From Ruegeria_C sp040830705 (GTDB lineage: Bacteria; Pseudomonadota; Alphaproteobacteria; Rhodobacterales; Rhodobacteraceae), in NCBI GenBank assembly GCA_040830705.1, contig JBFOME010000004.1, positions 1-64,000 on the forward strand: a stretch of 64,000 nt of DNA, read 5' to 3'. Shown here piece after piece: positions 8,346 through 16,239 of this stretch. The notes beneath the pieces were generated by a model. That model was given only the letters and a program-made list of their open reading frames with translations, made no database searches and was not told the origin of the DNA. Every line of letters starts with the position of its first letter. The stretch's first letter is position 1. The position numbers and the translations under genes were made by a program.

Positions 8346-9305
8346 TCAGCGGATAATGTTTTTGCGGCGCAGTTCGGCCCAAAGTGCCGCAGGAAGATCG
8401 GCGCGGAACTGGTCGATATTGCGCAAAAGCGAGCTGGGATTTGACGTCCCGATCAAGGTGGACGCGACATGCGCGCTTTGTGCCGGATATTGCAAGGCGG
8501 CAGCAGCCATCGGAGCGTCATGGCGGGCGCAGAGTTCCTGGATCATCGCCGCCCGCGCGCGGATATCCGGCGGGGCAGGGGCGTAGTTGTATTGCGCGTC
8601 TTCCACCGGTCCGGTGGCAAGGATGCCGGAATTGAACACCCCGCCGATTACCAGCTTGGTACCGTGCCGTGTGAGCAGCGGGAACAGCCGATCGGCGGCA
8701 GTTTGTTCCAGCAACGTGTAGCGACCGGCAAGCAGGATCAAATCAATGTCGAACTGTCCAAGGAGCTCTTCGCAGATCTCGACAGTGTTGACACCGATCC
8801 CTATGGTCGAGACCGCTCCGCTGTCTTTCAGAGCGCGCAGTGCCTTGTATCCGCTCTCCAGCAGTTGGGCGCGGTGATGCGGCGTGTCGGTGCCCGCATC
8901 GGGATCGCCGATGTCATGCACAAAAACGATATCGATGCGGTTGAGCCCAAGGCGTTGATGGCTGTCCTCTAATGAACGCATGATCGCGTCATAGGTGAAG
9001 TCGAAATCCTGCCGGAAGGGTAGGGAGCTGTGAAAGCCGTTGACCACTTCTGGTGAGGTAGCTGTGGGGGTTAGAACGCGACCGACCTTGGTCGACAGCA
9101 CCCAACCATCCTTGTCACGCAGAAAATCCCCGACACGCCGCTCAGACGAACCGTTGTCATAATGCGGTGCAGTGTCGAAGTAGCGGATACCTGCGTCCCA
9201 TGCAGTTTGCAGGACCTCATGCGCCGCCCGCGCGCTCACCGGTTTATAAAGTCCGCCAAGACTGGCCGTACCAAAAGAAAGGGTGTGGTCAGATGTCAGG
9301 ATCAT
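8346..9305 (-). CDS. aldo/keto reductase, D-threo-aldose/L-fucose 1-dehydrogenase-like
   Basis: The protein is 319 residues with an aldo/keto reductase TIM barrel. YFDTAPHYDNG carries the catalytic Asp and Tyr, VLSTKVGRVL the Lys, and DIVFVHDIGDPD the His position. The C-terminal ALQYPAQSAHVASTLIGTSNPSS is the NAD(P)-binding end. The overall pattern resembles the bacterial D-threo-aldose 1-dehydrogenase / L-fucose dehydrogenase / pyridoxal dehydrogenase group, which oxidises C1 of an aldose to a lactone. It sits 6 bases downstream of the UxaA-family large subunit in the same operon. That supports a non-phosphorylative route: sugar to aldonate, then dehydration. The true substrate cannot be read from sequence; a lactonase gene is not present. 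Confidence 0.78.
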   Translation of the reverse strand: MILTSDHTLSFGTASLGGLYKPVSARAAHEVLQTAWDAGIRYFDTAPHYDNGSSERRVGDFLRDKDGWVLSTKVGRVLTPTATSPEVVNGFHSSLPFRQDFDFTYDAIMRSLEDSHQRLGLNRIDIVFVHDIGDPDAGTDTPHHRAQLLESGYKALRALKDSGAVSTIGIGVNTVEICEELLGQFDIDLILLAGRYTLLEQTAADRLFPLLTRHGTKLVIGGVFNSGILATGPVEDAQYNYAPAPPDIRARAAMIQELCARHDAPMAAAALQYPAQSAHVASTLIGTSNPSSLLRNIDQFRADLPAALWAELRRKNIIR

Positions 9306-9311
9306 AATTGC

Positions 9312-10514
9312 TTACGCCGCGCTGTGGCAGCCGGGCTCCGGCCGCGTTTGGGATTTATAGGTCAGGACGAATTCGGTATGGCCTAAATCTTCGGATGCGG
9401 TGGTAGCGCCCCTGGCGAGGGCGGTGACCTTTCCGAAAATCTCTTCCCCAACCTCGTCCAGCGTCGCCTCGCCGGTCAGGATGCGCCCGGCGTCGACGTC
9501 CATATCCTCGGCCATGCGCGCATAGGTGTCCGGATTGGCGCAAACCTTGAGGACAGGCGAAATGGCAGAGCCTACAACCGAGCCGCGCCCAGTCACAAAG
9601 ATCACCGCATGCACCCCGCAAGAGATCAATTCGACAATCTCGGCCGTGTCGTTGATGTTGGGGAAGCCGAATTTTGGCGGGCCGTCAGGAACAACGTCCA
9701 AAAGATAAAGGCCGCCGGTTGCCGCCCGCTGGGCGGGACGCAGGATGCCAGATATCTGGCTGTCACCAGATTTTGCATAAGCACCCAGCGATTTCTCTTC
9801 GATCGTCGACAAACCGCCTGTGGCGTTGCCCTGTGAGAATGAGCCATAACCCATCGCGGCATAATAGGCGGCGGCCTTCTCGACAGTACGGATCAGTTCC
9901 TGCTTGAGGGCAGGCGTGGCTGCACGAGCAGCCATGACGTGTTCGCAGCCGATCAACTCTCCGGTTTCTTCAAAAATGCAGGTGCCACCGGCGGCGACCA
10001 ACTTGTCAAAGGCACGGCCAGCGGCGGGGTTGCCGGTCATTCCTGAGGTGGCGTCCGATCCGCCACAGATCGTACCGATGACAAGGTCCGAGTGACGGAT
10101 CTGCACACGGGGCTGGCATTGCAGCTCGGCGCGTCGCGCATCCACCCAAGCGCGGCCCTCATCGATCGCGGATCGGGTGCCGCCCACGTCCTGAATGGTC
10201 GTCAGCTGCACGGGCCGGCCCGAGGCTTCGACCGCGCGAAGAAGCTCGGTCTTGCGGAAGTTTTCACATCCGAGCGAGACAAGCTGAACCGCACCGACAT
10301 TAGGATGGGTGCACAAGGCTTCCATCATCTCCTGCCCGTAACGGCTTGGGAAACATCCTGAAAAGCCAATGACCTGTACGTCCTGATCGGGATAACCTCG
10401 GGCGATCTGCGTGCAAACGTGATGCGCGCATTCAACCAGATATGCAACAAGTACAATGTTGCGGATGCCCTTGCGCCCGTCACTGCGCTGCCATCCGGTT
10501 ATCGGCGAACTCAT
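9312..10514 (-). CDS. UxaA-family dehydratase, large subunit
   Basis: The protein is 400 residues and corresponds to the C-terminal catalytic part of altronate/galactarate dehydratases (UxaA/GarD superfamily). It opens with GWQRSDGRKGIRN, the family's signature start. Conserved Cys- and Gly-rich segments follow: SLGCENFRKTE, TICGGSDATSG, and GELIGCEHVMAARA. Members eliminate water from sugar acids to give 2-keto-3-deoxy acids; related split pairs include sulfolactate sulfo-lyase (SuyAB). The small SAF-domain subunit is encoded immediately upstream with a 4-base ATGA overlap, so the two should be made in equal amounts and form one enzyme. With an aldose dehydrogenase downstream and SDR, Zn-ADH and RraA genes in the divergent arm, an aldonate dehydratase is the most economical reading. 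Confidence 0.8.
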   Translation of the reverse strand: MSSPITGWQRSDGRKGIRNIVLVAYLVECAHHVCTQIARGYPDQDVQVIGFSGCFPSRYGQEMMEALCTHPNVGAVQLVSLGCENFRKTELLRAVEASGRPVQLTTIQDVGGTRSAIDEGRAWVDARRAELQCQPRVQIRHSDLVIGTICGGSDATSGMTGNPAAGRAFDKLVAAGGTCIFEETGELIGCEHVMAARAATPALKQELIRTVEKAAAYYAAMGYGSFSQGNATGGLSTIEEKSLGAYAKSGDSQISGILRPAQRAATGGLYLLDVVPDGPPKFGFPNINDTAEIVELISCGVHAVIFVTGRGSVVGSAISPVLKVCANPDTYARMAEDMDVDAGRILTGEATLDEVGEEIFGKVTALARGATTASEDLGHTEFVLTYKSQTRPEPGCHSAA

Positions 10515-10825
10515 TTGCTTTCTGCTTTCATGTCCTCGACCACTGTGTATCGACTGGCGATATTGTGCAGATGCACATGCTCGCCCTGGGCGATGTCGCT
10601 GGAGGCAAAGCCTATGGGGGCGCCATATTTGAGAACATCCGCTCCGGCAGGGATCGCGGTTAAGGCGATCTTGTGCCCCATTTCCAGATCGGCGGGGGCG
10701 GTGAAGGTCATCGAATCCAAGGTCATTGCATCGCCCCTGCCTACGGCTTGCGCCAGTACCGCCACATTGTCTTTCACATGCAGACGCAGCAGCCCGACTG
10801 CAGGCTCTGAAACACTGTTTACCAT
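10511..10825 (-). CDS. UxaA-family dehydratase, small SAF-domain subunit
   Basis: The protein is 104 residues, the length of a stand-alone SAF domain. The SAF-like motif AIPAGADVLKYGAPIGFASSDIAQGEHVHLHN contains the substrate/metal-binding His cluster near its end. In full-length altronate dehydratases this domain forms the N-terminus. Here it is a separate cistron, as in SuyA-type pairs. The start at 10825 is supported by AGGAGGT nine bases upstream. It is the first gene of the minus-strand arm and faces the ABC importer across a promoter region of about 100 bases. Confidence 0.82.
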   Translation of the reverse strand: MVNSVSEPAVGLLRLHVKDNVAVLAQAVGRGDAMTLDSMTFTAPADLEMGHKIALTAIPAGADVLKYGAPIGFASSDIAQGEHVHLHNIASRYTVVEDMKAESK

Positions 10826-10929
10826 CGCCGCGACCTCCTAAAATGTATCTTTTGCAAAAAAAACAATTGACGGCAACATAAAATGTTTTTTACGCATAGA
10901 AAGCATTTTTGCGGGAACTGCAGGGAACG
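10826..10929. promoter_or_regulatory. divergent promoter/operator region with repeated AAAATG motif
   Basis: The short AT-rich region between the two arms of the sugar-acid locus contains AAAATGTATCTTTT (10840-10853) and AAAATGTTTTTTAC (10880-10893). The reverse-oriented GAAAGCATTTTT lies at 10899-10910, so the last two form an AAAATG...CATTTT dyad. A TTGACG hexamer lies at 10867-10872 and could be a -35 box for the plus arm. The repeats are plausible operators for the double-HTH FCD regulator encoded at 16240; that link is inference. The ABC gene could begin at a TTG at 10909, but the ATG at 10930 has AGGGA upstream and is preferred. Confidence 0.55.
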
Positions 10930-11721
10930 ATGGGTGTGATTGAGGCAAAAGGCGCCAAGCCGCCGGTTCTGGAAGCACAAGGAATTTCAAAGCACTACGG
11001 TGGTATCGTTGCGCTCGACAGTGTTGATCTGACCCTGCTGGAAGGCGAGGTGCTGGCCGTTGTAGGTGACAATGGCGCAGGAAAGTCCACGCTGATCAAG
11101 GCCCTGACCGGTGCGATCCTCAGGACAAGCGGCACGATCCGGTTTGACGGGGTGGAAACTCAGATCGACACGCCAACAGACGCCAAAGCCGCCGGGATCG
11201 AGACCGTTTATCAGGACCTCGCACTGGTCAACGAAATCTCAATCACCAAGAACGTTTTTCTGGGTCGCGAAATTGTGCGCGACGATTGGTTGGGGCGTTG
11301 GTTCGGGGTGCTCGACTTTAAGAAAATGGACGCCGAAATTCGCAATCTGTTCAGCAAGCTGGATGTACGTATCGCTGACATTTACCGCGAGGCCGAGGCG
11401 TTTTCCGGCGGGCAACGGCAGGCCGTCGCCTTGTCCAAAACCGTGCTCTTTGGCAAGCGCGTGGCCATCCTTGACGAACCGACCGCAGCCCTTGGCGTGC
11501 GCGAGAGCCAGATGGCGATGGACCTTGTCCGCTCACTGAAAGACCACGGGCTGTCAGTCATCATGATCACCCATAACATGCAGCATGTCTTGAACTATTG
11601 TGACCGGGTCATGGTGCTCAGGCTAGGGCGGCTGGTGGCGGTGCGTAACGTGAAAGACGTCGACGGGGACACCTTGGTTGGGCTGATCACCGGCGCAAGT
11701 GAAACGGCGGTGGTGTCATGA
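10930..11721 (+). CDS. sugar ABC importer, ATP-binding subunit (CUT2 type, single domain)
   Basis: The protein is 263 residues from the ATG at 10930. It carries one ABC domain: Walker A GDNGAGKS, signature FSGGQRQAV, Walker B VAILDEPTAALG and switch His in MITHNMQHV. Most ribose/xylose-type (CUT2) importers use a duplicated ATPase of about 500 residues. The single-domain form, as in the FrcA-type fructose importer, is the common alternative in alphaproteobacteria. It overlaps the permease gene by 4 bases (ATGA) and is followed by the binding protein, giving a complete importer. It energises uptake of the sugar or sugar acid degraded by the surrounding enzymes. Confidence 0.9.
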   Translation: MGVIEAKGAKPPVLEAQGISKHYGGIVALDSVDLTLLEGEVLAVVGDNGAGKSTLIKALTGAILRTSGTIRFDGVETQIDTPTDAKAAGIETVYQDLALVNEISITKNVFLGREIVRDDWLGRWFGVLDFKKMDAEIRNLFSKLDVRIADIYREAEAFSGGQRQAVALSKTVLFGKRVAILDEPTAALGVRESQMAMDLVRSLKDHGLSVIMITHNMQHVLNYCDRVMVLRLGRLVAVRNVKDVDGDTLVGLITGASETAVVS

Positions 11722-12704
11722 GCCAGGCCGACAGCTCCTCGGCGGAATCGACACCCGGCGGTACTGCCAGGGGGGTCGATCTGCTAAAGCACAACTTCAT
11801 GCAGATCTGGCAAGTGCTCGCAGCGCTGGTGCTGATCTATGGTTTCTTTTTCATCATGTCGCCACCGTTCCGCAGTTTCGACACGCTCCTGTCGATCTTC
11901 GGGCAGGCGTCAATTCTGGCAATCCTGGCCTGTGGCACGACGATTGTGCTGATCTCGGGCGGGCTTGATCTGTCTGTGGGCTCGATCTTTGCCGTGGTCG
12001 GCGTCTCTGTCGGCATCTTCATGGCCGAATGGGGCCTGCCGCCCTATCTGGCGGTCGGGTTGGGGCTAGCAATCGGAGCGGGGTTGGGCGCGCTGAACGG
12101 TACGATACAGGTGCTGACGAATGTGCCTGCCTTCATTGTCACCTTGGGAGGGCTTACCGCCTATAAGGGGCTTGCCGAAATTTTGGCCAGCGGTCGCGAC
12201 CTTTCGCGCTTTCCCGACGCGTTCCGGGTTCTGGGCACGGGCAATACTGTCCCGATGCTGGTCATGTTTGCGGTCGCGATCCTGACCGGGCTGTTTCTGA
12301 CCAAAACGCGGCTCGGCAGCCGCGCCTTTGCAATCGGTGGCAATCAGGAGGTCGCGCGCCTGTCCGGCGTGCCGGTCGCAAAAAGCCGGGTCTACTACTA
12401 CATGCTGGGCGGTCTTCTGGCCGGTCTGGCTGCGATCATCGAAGTTTCGAAGCTGAACTTCGCCATGCCAGCCCGTGGGCAAAGCTATGAGCTTTATGCC
12501 ATCGCTGCTGTCGTGATCGGCGGCACCAGCCTTTTCGGCGGGCGCGGCGGTGTCGGGAAAACGCTGCTCGGCATGTTCATCATGCAAACCATTATTGTCG
12601 GATTGTCCTATATGGGCGTCGGCACCTCATACCAGCGCATTGCAATCGGCGCGATCATCATTGCCGCCGTTTATTGGGATGTCTGGCGACGATCGGCGCG
12701 ATGA
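11718..12704 (+). CDS. sugar ABC importer, permease subunit (RbsC/FrcC family)
   Basis: The protein is 328 residues and largely hydrophobic, with about 8-10 membrane segments typical of the BPD_transp_2 fold. Recognisable signatures are GGLDLSVGSIFAVVGV, NVPAFIVTLGGLTAYKG, and AIGGNQEVARLSGVPV (the cytoplasmic coupling loop). AAVVIGGTSLFGGRGGVGKT is also present. It forms the membrane channel with the upstream ATPase and receives substrate from the binding protein at 12768. The first 30 residues are polar, so the first helix starts at about residue 35. The 4-base overlap with the ATPase gene indicates translational coupling. Confidence 0.92.
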   Translation: MSQADSSSAESTPGGTARGVDLLKHNFMQIWQVLAALVLIYGFFFIMSPPFRSFDTLLSIFGQASILAILACGTTIVLISGGLDLSVGSIFAVVGVSVGIFMAEWGLPPYLAVGLGLAIGAGLGALNGTIQVLTNVPAFIVTLGGLTAYKGLAEILASGRDLSRFPDAFRVLGTGNTVPMLVMFAVAILTGLFLTKTRLGSRAFAIGGNQEVARLSGVPVAKSRVYYYMLGGLLAGLAAIIEVSKLNFAMPARGQSYELYAIAAVVIGGTSLFGGRGGVGKTLLGMFIMQTIIVGLSYMGVGTSYQRIAIGAIIIAAVYWDVWRRSAR

Positions 12705-12767
12705 GACTGTCTCACATGGCGCACATAACCGCCCCAAACGGGCATTCTTGATACTCTGGGAGGAACC

Positions 12768-13679
12768 ATGACATCCATCTTTACCAAGTCGATATGTGCG
12801 GCAGCGACCGCGATCGGGCTGACAACAGCGACCTATGCCGCCGATATGCGCATCGCTTATACGGGCTATTCAACCGACAATACGTTCTGGATCGGCGTGG
12901 CCAGCGCCGCAGCCGCAGAGGCCGAGGCGCAGGGCATCGAGTTCATCGACATGACCGCATCCTCCCCCGATAGCGCGGCGCAAAAAGACGCGGTGGACCG
13001 CGCCATTGATATGGGCGTTGACGGCATCATCATCGGTTCCGTTGACAACCGCGCCTTCGACGCCTCGCTCGACAACGCGGCTTCCAAGGGCATCCCGGTG
13101 GTGGCCGTCGATACCGGCATCGATCATCCGCATATCTCCAGCCTGGTGCAAACCGACAACCTTGCCGCGGCAGGCGTTGCAGGCAAATACATCGTTGACC
13201 AGCTCAACGGCGAAGGGTCGGTTCTGATCCTGGGCGGTTCTGCGGGCCACCAGACCGGCAACGCGCGCCGCGACGGCGTACTGGGTGCGGCCGAGGCCGC
13301 CGGTCACGAGGTGATTTTCCAGATCTGCGACTGGCAGGACGCCTGCGCTTTCGAGACAACGACGAACTTCCTACAGTCGAATCCGGATATCAAGGCGGTG
13401 TTCTCAGCCTGGGACCCGGGCGCGCTGGCGGCCGTTTCAGCCTCGCAGGCCCTTGGCAAGCTGGACGACCTCGTCATCGTCGGATTTGATGGCAACCCTG
13501 CCAATCTGGTTGCAATCGAAGAAGGTGAGCAGGACGCCACCATCAAGCAGGACAACACCCGCATGGGCACAGAGTCCGTTCAGATCCTCGCCAATATCAT
13601 CAAGGGGCAAGATGCCCCGGCGCTGGTGCCGATCGACGGTATCCTGATCACGGACGACAACGTCGCCGACTTCAAATGA
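12768..13679 (+). CDS. sugar ABC importer, periplasmic substrate-binding protein
   Basis: The protein is 303 residues with a Sec signal peptide (Lys near the start, hydrophobic AAATAIGLTTATYA, likely cut before ADMRIAY at about residue 25). The mature part is a type I periplasmic binding fold as in ribose- and fructose-binding proteins. MGVDGIIIGSVDN and VVAVDTGID form the first lobe and hinge. VLILGGSAGHQTGNARRDGV precedes AVFSAWDPGALAAV and VIVGFDGNP in the second lobe. GGGAGG lies just upstream of the ATG. The DTGID segment occupies the ligand-contact position; specificity cannot be predicted from this alone. Confidence 0.92.
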   Translation: MTSIFTKSICAAATAIGLTTATYAADMRIAYTGYSTDNTFWIGVASAAAAEAEAQGIEFIDMTASSPDSAAQKDAVDRAIDMGVDGIIIGSVDNRAFDASLDNAASKGIPVVAVDTGIDHPHISSLVQTDNLAAAGVAGKYIVDQLNGEGSVLILGGSAGHQTGNARRDGVLGAAEAAGHEVIFQICDWQDACAFETTTNFLQSNPDIKAVFSAWDPGALAAVSASQALGKLDDLVIVGFDGNPANLVAIEEGEQDATIKQDNTRMGTESVQILANIIKGQDAPALVPIDGILITDDNVADFK

Positions 13680-13740
13680 GACGATTGCGGCCGGCAGGGG
13701 ATGCCTTGCCTGCCGCCCATTCCTCTGAAAGCCGCCTCCC

Positions 13741-14769
13741 ATGCAATGCCTTGTCATCGACCGCGTCGGTAACACCGAGTTCCGCCAGATCGCACCTCCA
13801 GTGCCCGGCACCGGAGAGGTGTTGCTGGATGTGAAGTTCGTGGGTCTCTGTGGCAGTGACCTGAACACGTTTCAGGGCCTCAACCCGCTGGTCAAACTGC
13901 CCCGTATCCCCGGTCATGAAATTGGCGGTGTTATTGCTGCGCGCGGTCCCGGGGTCGCGCCGGAATTTGCGGTGGGGCAGAAGGCGATTGTCATTCCCTA
14001 TACGACCTGCGGGTCATGTCCGGCCTGCCGCAAGGGGCGGGTCAATACCTGCCGGTACAATCAGACCCTGGGCGTGCAGCAGGATGGTGGATTGTGCCGC
14101 CAAATTGTGATCAGGGCGGATCGGCTTATCCCCAATGACACGCTTTCGCTTGCGCATATGGCCTTGGTCGAGCCGCTCTCGGTGGGGTTCCACGCGGTGT
14201 CCCGCGGGCAGATCAAGGCTGACGAGACGGTTCTGGTACTTGGCGGCGGCATGATCGGCGTAGGCGCCATTCTGGGTGCTCAGGCACGGGGCGCCAGGGT
14301 GATCGTCAACGAGATTTCCGAGACCAAACGCCACACTCTTGATGCACTCGGCGTGGATGCGGTGATCAACCCCCAAACTCAGGATGCCGAACAGGCCCTC
14401 ACAGAATTGACCGGCGGCGCTGGACCAGATGTGATCATCGAGGCGGTTGGCACCGCAGAGACATTCCGGGCCGCAATCGACTTGGCCCCCGTCGCAGGCC
14501 GCGTCGTCTATGTCGGCTATGCCAAAGCTGAGGTCACCTATGACACCAAATTCTTCAATCTCAAGGAACTCGACATTTTCGGATCTCGCAATGCGACACG
14601 ACCAGATTTCGAGGCAGTTGTTTCATTTCTGGAAAGCCACCCGGATATCGCCAGCCAGCTTATCTCTCGCGTGATCCCGTGGACCGACGCAGAGAGCGCG
14701 TTAAGCTACTGGACCCGGCACCGCGACGAGACCTTCAAGATCATGATCGATATGGAGGCAGCGCCATGA
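13741..14769 (+). CDS. zinc-dependent medium-chain alcohol/polyol dehydrogenase
   Basis: The protein is 342 residues of the MDR superfamily. The catalytic zinc site is Cys in GLCGSDLN and the GHE motif in PRIPGHEIGG. The structural zinc site is the four Cys of TTCGSCPACRKGRVNTC. The cofactor domain has VLVLGGGMIGVGA followed by an acidic residue (VNEIS), suggesting NAD. It resembles sorbitol/L-idonate/threonine dehydrogenase-like enzymes and may oxidise a secondary hydroxyl of the sugar acid. It lies 61 bases after the binding protein, and its stop overlaps the SDR start by 3 bases (ATGA arrangement at 14766). The ribosome binding site is weak. Confidence 0.88.
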   Translation: MQCLVIDRVGNTEFRQIAPPVPGTGEVLLDVKFVGLCGSDLNTFQGLNPLVKLPRIPGHEIGGVIAARGPGVAPEFAVGQKAIVIPYTTCGSCPACRKGRVNTCRYNQTLGVQQDGGLCRQIVIRADRLIPNDTLSLAHMALVEPLSVGFHAVSRGQIKADETVLVLGGGMIGVGAILGAQARGARVIVNEISETKRHTLDALGVDAVINPQTQDAEQALTELTGGAGPDVIIEAVGTAETFRAAIDLAPVAGRVVYVGYAKAEVTYDTKFFNLKELDIFGSRNATRPDFEAVVSFLESHPDIASQLISRVIPWTDAESALSYWTRHRDETFKIMIDMEAAP

Positions 14770-15521
14770 GCCTAGCAGCGATCTATGGGCTGGATGGGCA
14801 GCGTGCCTTGGTCACCGGGGGTGGTACAGGGATCGGCAAGGCAATTGCGGCCTGTCTGGTTGAGGTCGGCGCCGATGTGGTGATTGCAGGTCGGCGCGCG
14901 GATGTCTTGGAAGCGGCAGCAGCGGAAATCGGATCAGGCTGCCGGTTCAAGGTCTTCGACATCACTGAGATCGCGGCGATTAAGGCGTTCGAAGCCGAGC
15001 TTGGTCCGATAGATATTCTTGTCAACAATGCGGGAAACACGCTCAAAAAGGCGTTTGAGGATCAAACGCTAACCGAGTTCGATCAGGTCTTTGACGTGCA
15101 TGTCCGCGGCGCGTTGGAGCTGAGCCGCCGCGTCATCCGCCGCATGCTGGCTGAGAACCGCGCCGGTACGATCCAGTTCCTGTCCTCGATGACCGCCTAT
15201 ATCGGTCAGCCCATGGTCTCGGGCTACACGATTTCCAAAACCGCAATCAACGGCGTTGTGCGCGGGCTGTCGGCAGAGTTTGCTGGGCGCGGGATTCGCA
15301 TCAATGGCGTGGCACCGGGATGGATTGACACCGACATTTTCCGCAATGCCACCCGGGGCGACCCGGAACGCAAAGCAAAGATCATGAGCCGCATTCCCAT
15401 GGGCCATCTCGGCCAACCCGAAGATATCGGCAGGTGTTGTGCCTTCCTCGCCTCTCCGGCGGCGAAGTACATCAATGGGCAGGTCGTCCTTGTGGATGGG
15501 GGCGGCGCGACTGGGTTTTAG
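14766..15521 (+). CDS. short-chain dehydrogenase/reductase
   Basis: The protein is 251 residues from the ATG at 14766, which overlaps the previous stop; the longer frame from 14679 reads through the upstream gene and is rejected. Classical SDR motifs are TGGGTGIGKA (cofactor), NNAG in ILVNNAGN, catalytic Ser in LSSMTAY, and Tyr/Lys in SGYTISKTA. APGWIDTDI follows, and the C-terminus is NGQVVLVDGGGATGF. In non-phosphorylative L-fucose or L-rhamnose pathways an SDR oxidises the 2-keto-3-deoxy acid. Here it would act after the UxaA-family dehydratase. The assignment to that step is inferred from context. Confidence 0.88.
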   Translation: MSLAAIYGLDGQRALVTGGGTGIGKAIAACLVEVGADVVIAGRRADVLEAAAAEIGSGCRFKVFDITEIAAIKAFEAELGPIDILVNNAGNTLKKAFEDQTLTEFDQVFDVHVRGALELSRRVIRRMLAENRAGTIQFLSSMTAYIGQPMVSGYTISKTAINGVVRGLSAEFAGRGIRINGVAPGWIDTDIFRNATRGDPERKAKIMSRIPMGHLGQPEDIGRCCAFLASPAAKYINGQVVLVDGGGATGF

Positions 15522-15535
15522 GGAAAGGCAGGTCA

Positions 15536-16201
15536 ATGGCGTTGGATTTCGACAGAATTCGTACAGAGCTTTTCACCGCGGTCATCGGGGACGTGCTGGA
15601 CCAGCTTGGCTACCGGGATCAGTTTCTTCCTGCGGGCGTGACCCCCTTGATACCGGGCACGCGCATTGTCGGGCGCGCCATGACGGTTCAGGAGACGCCC
15701 TATGCCATGGGCGAAGGGCAGGGGCCGCTGGCTGATCGCCCATTCGGACTGATGTTCGAGGCACTTGATGACCTTAAGGAAAACGAGATCTACATAACAA
15801 CCGGGACGTCGCTAAACTGCGCACTCTGGGGTGGACTGATGTCCACGCGAGCAATGTATCTCAAGGCTGCCGGTGCGATTCTGGACGGCTATGTCAGGGA
15901 TACCGCAGAGACACGGCACCTCGGGTTCCCGGTGTTTTCGCGCGGAGCTTACGCACAGGATCAGGGCACAAGGGGCAAAGTGGTCGACTATCGCATGCCA
16001 CTCCGTATCGGGCCTGTTCAGATAAACGATGGCGATCTCATCGTTGCCGATGACGAGGGGGTTCTGGTCATCCCGCAAGACGTCGAAGTCGACGCAATCA
16101 CGGCAGCCCACGAGAAAGCCGCCACAGAAAGCGAGGTTGCCATTGCAATCCGGGGCGGCATGTCGACAGTAGATGCCTTCAAGACGTTTGGCGTCATGTA
16201 A
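15536..16201 (+). CDS. RraA-family aldolase/decarboxylase-like protein
   Basis: The protein is 221 residues from the ATG at 15536, with an AGG-rich leader 3-11 bases upstream; a longer frame overlaps the SDR gene and is rejected. It shows the RraA/HMG-aldolase pattern. TAVIGDVLDQLGYRDQFLP opens it, GGLMSTRA gives the glycine pair, and ILDGYVRDTAETRHLGFPVF carries the Arg-Asp metal/pyruvate-binding motif. NDGDLIVADDEGVLVIP completes the fold. Enzymatic members cleave 4-hydroxy-4-methyl-2-oxoglutarate or decarboxylate oxaloacetate; others bind RNase E. Next to sugar-acid dehydrogenases, a retro-aldol step producing pyruvate is the best guess. It is 14 bases from the SDR stop. Confidence 0.82.
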   Translation: MALDFDRIRTELFTAVIGDVLDQLGYRDQFLPAGVTPLIPGTRIVGRAMTVQETPYAMGEGQGPLADRPFGLMFEALDDLKENEIYITTGTSLNCALWGGLMSTRAMYLKAAGAILDGYVRDTAETRHLGFPVFSRGAYAQDQGTRGKVVDYRMPLRIGPVQINDGDLIVADDEGVLVIPQDVEVDAITAAHEKAATESEVAIAIRGGMSTVDAFKTFGVM

Positions 16202-16239
16202 GCGGCGGCTGCGAGAGTTTGAGATGGTGAATTTGGAAT

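Noticed and set aside
9312..10825. Split UxaA pair as sulfolactate sulfo-lyase (SuyAB)
   Set aside because: The split arrangement matches, but the neighbours are sugar oxidation and import genes and no sulfite or sulfonate genes are present, so an aldonate dehydratase is more likely.
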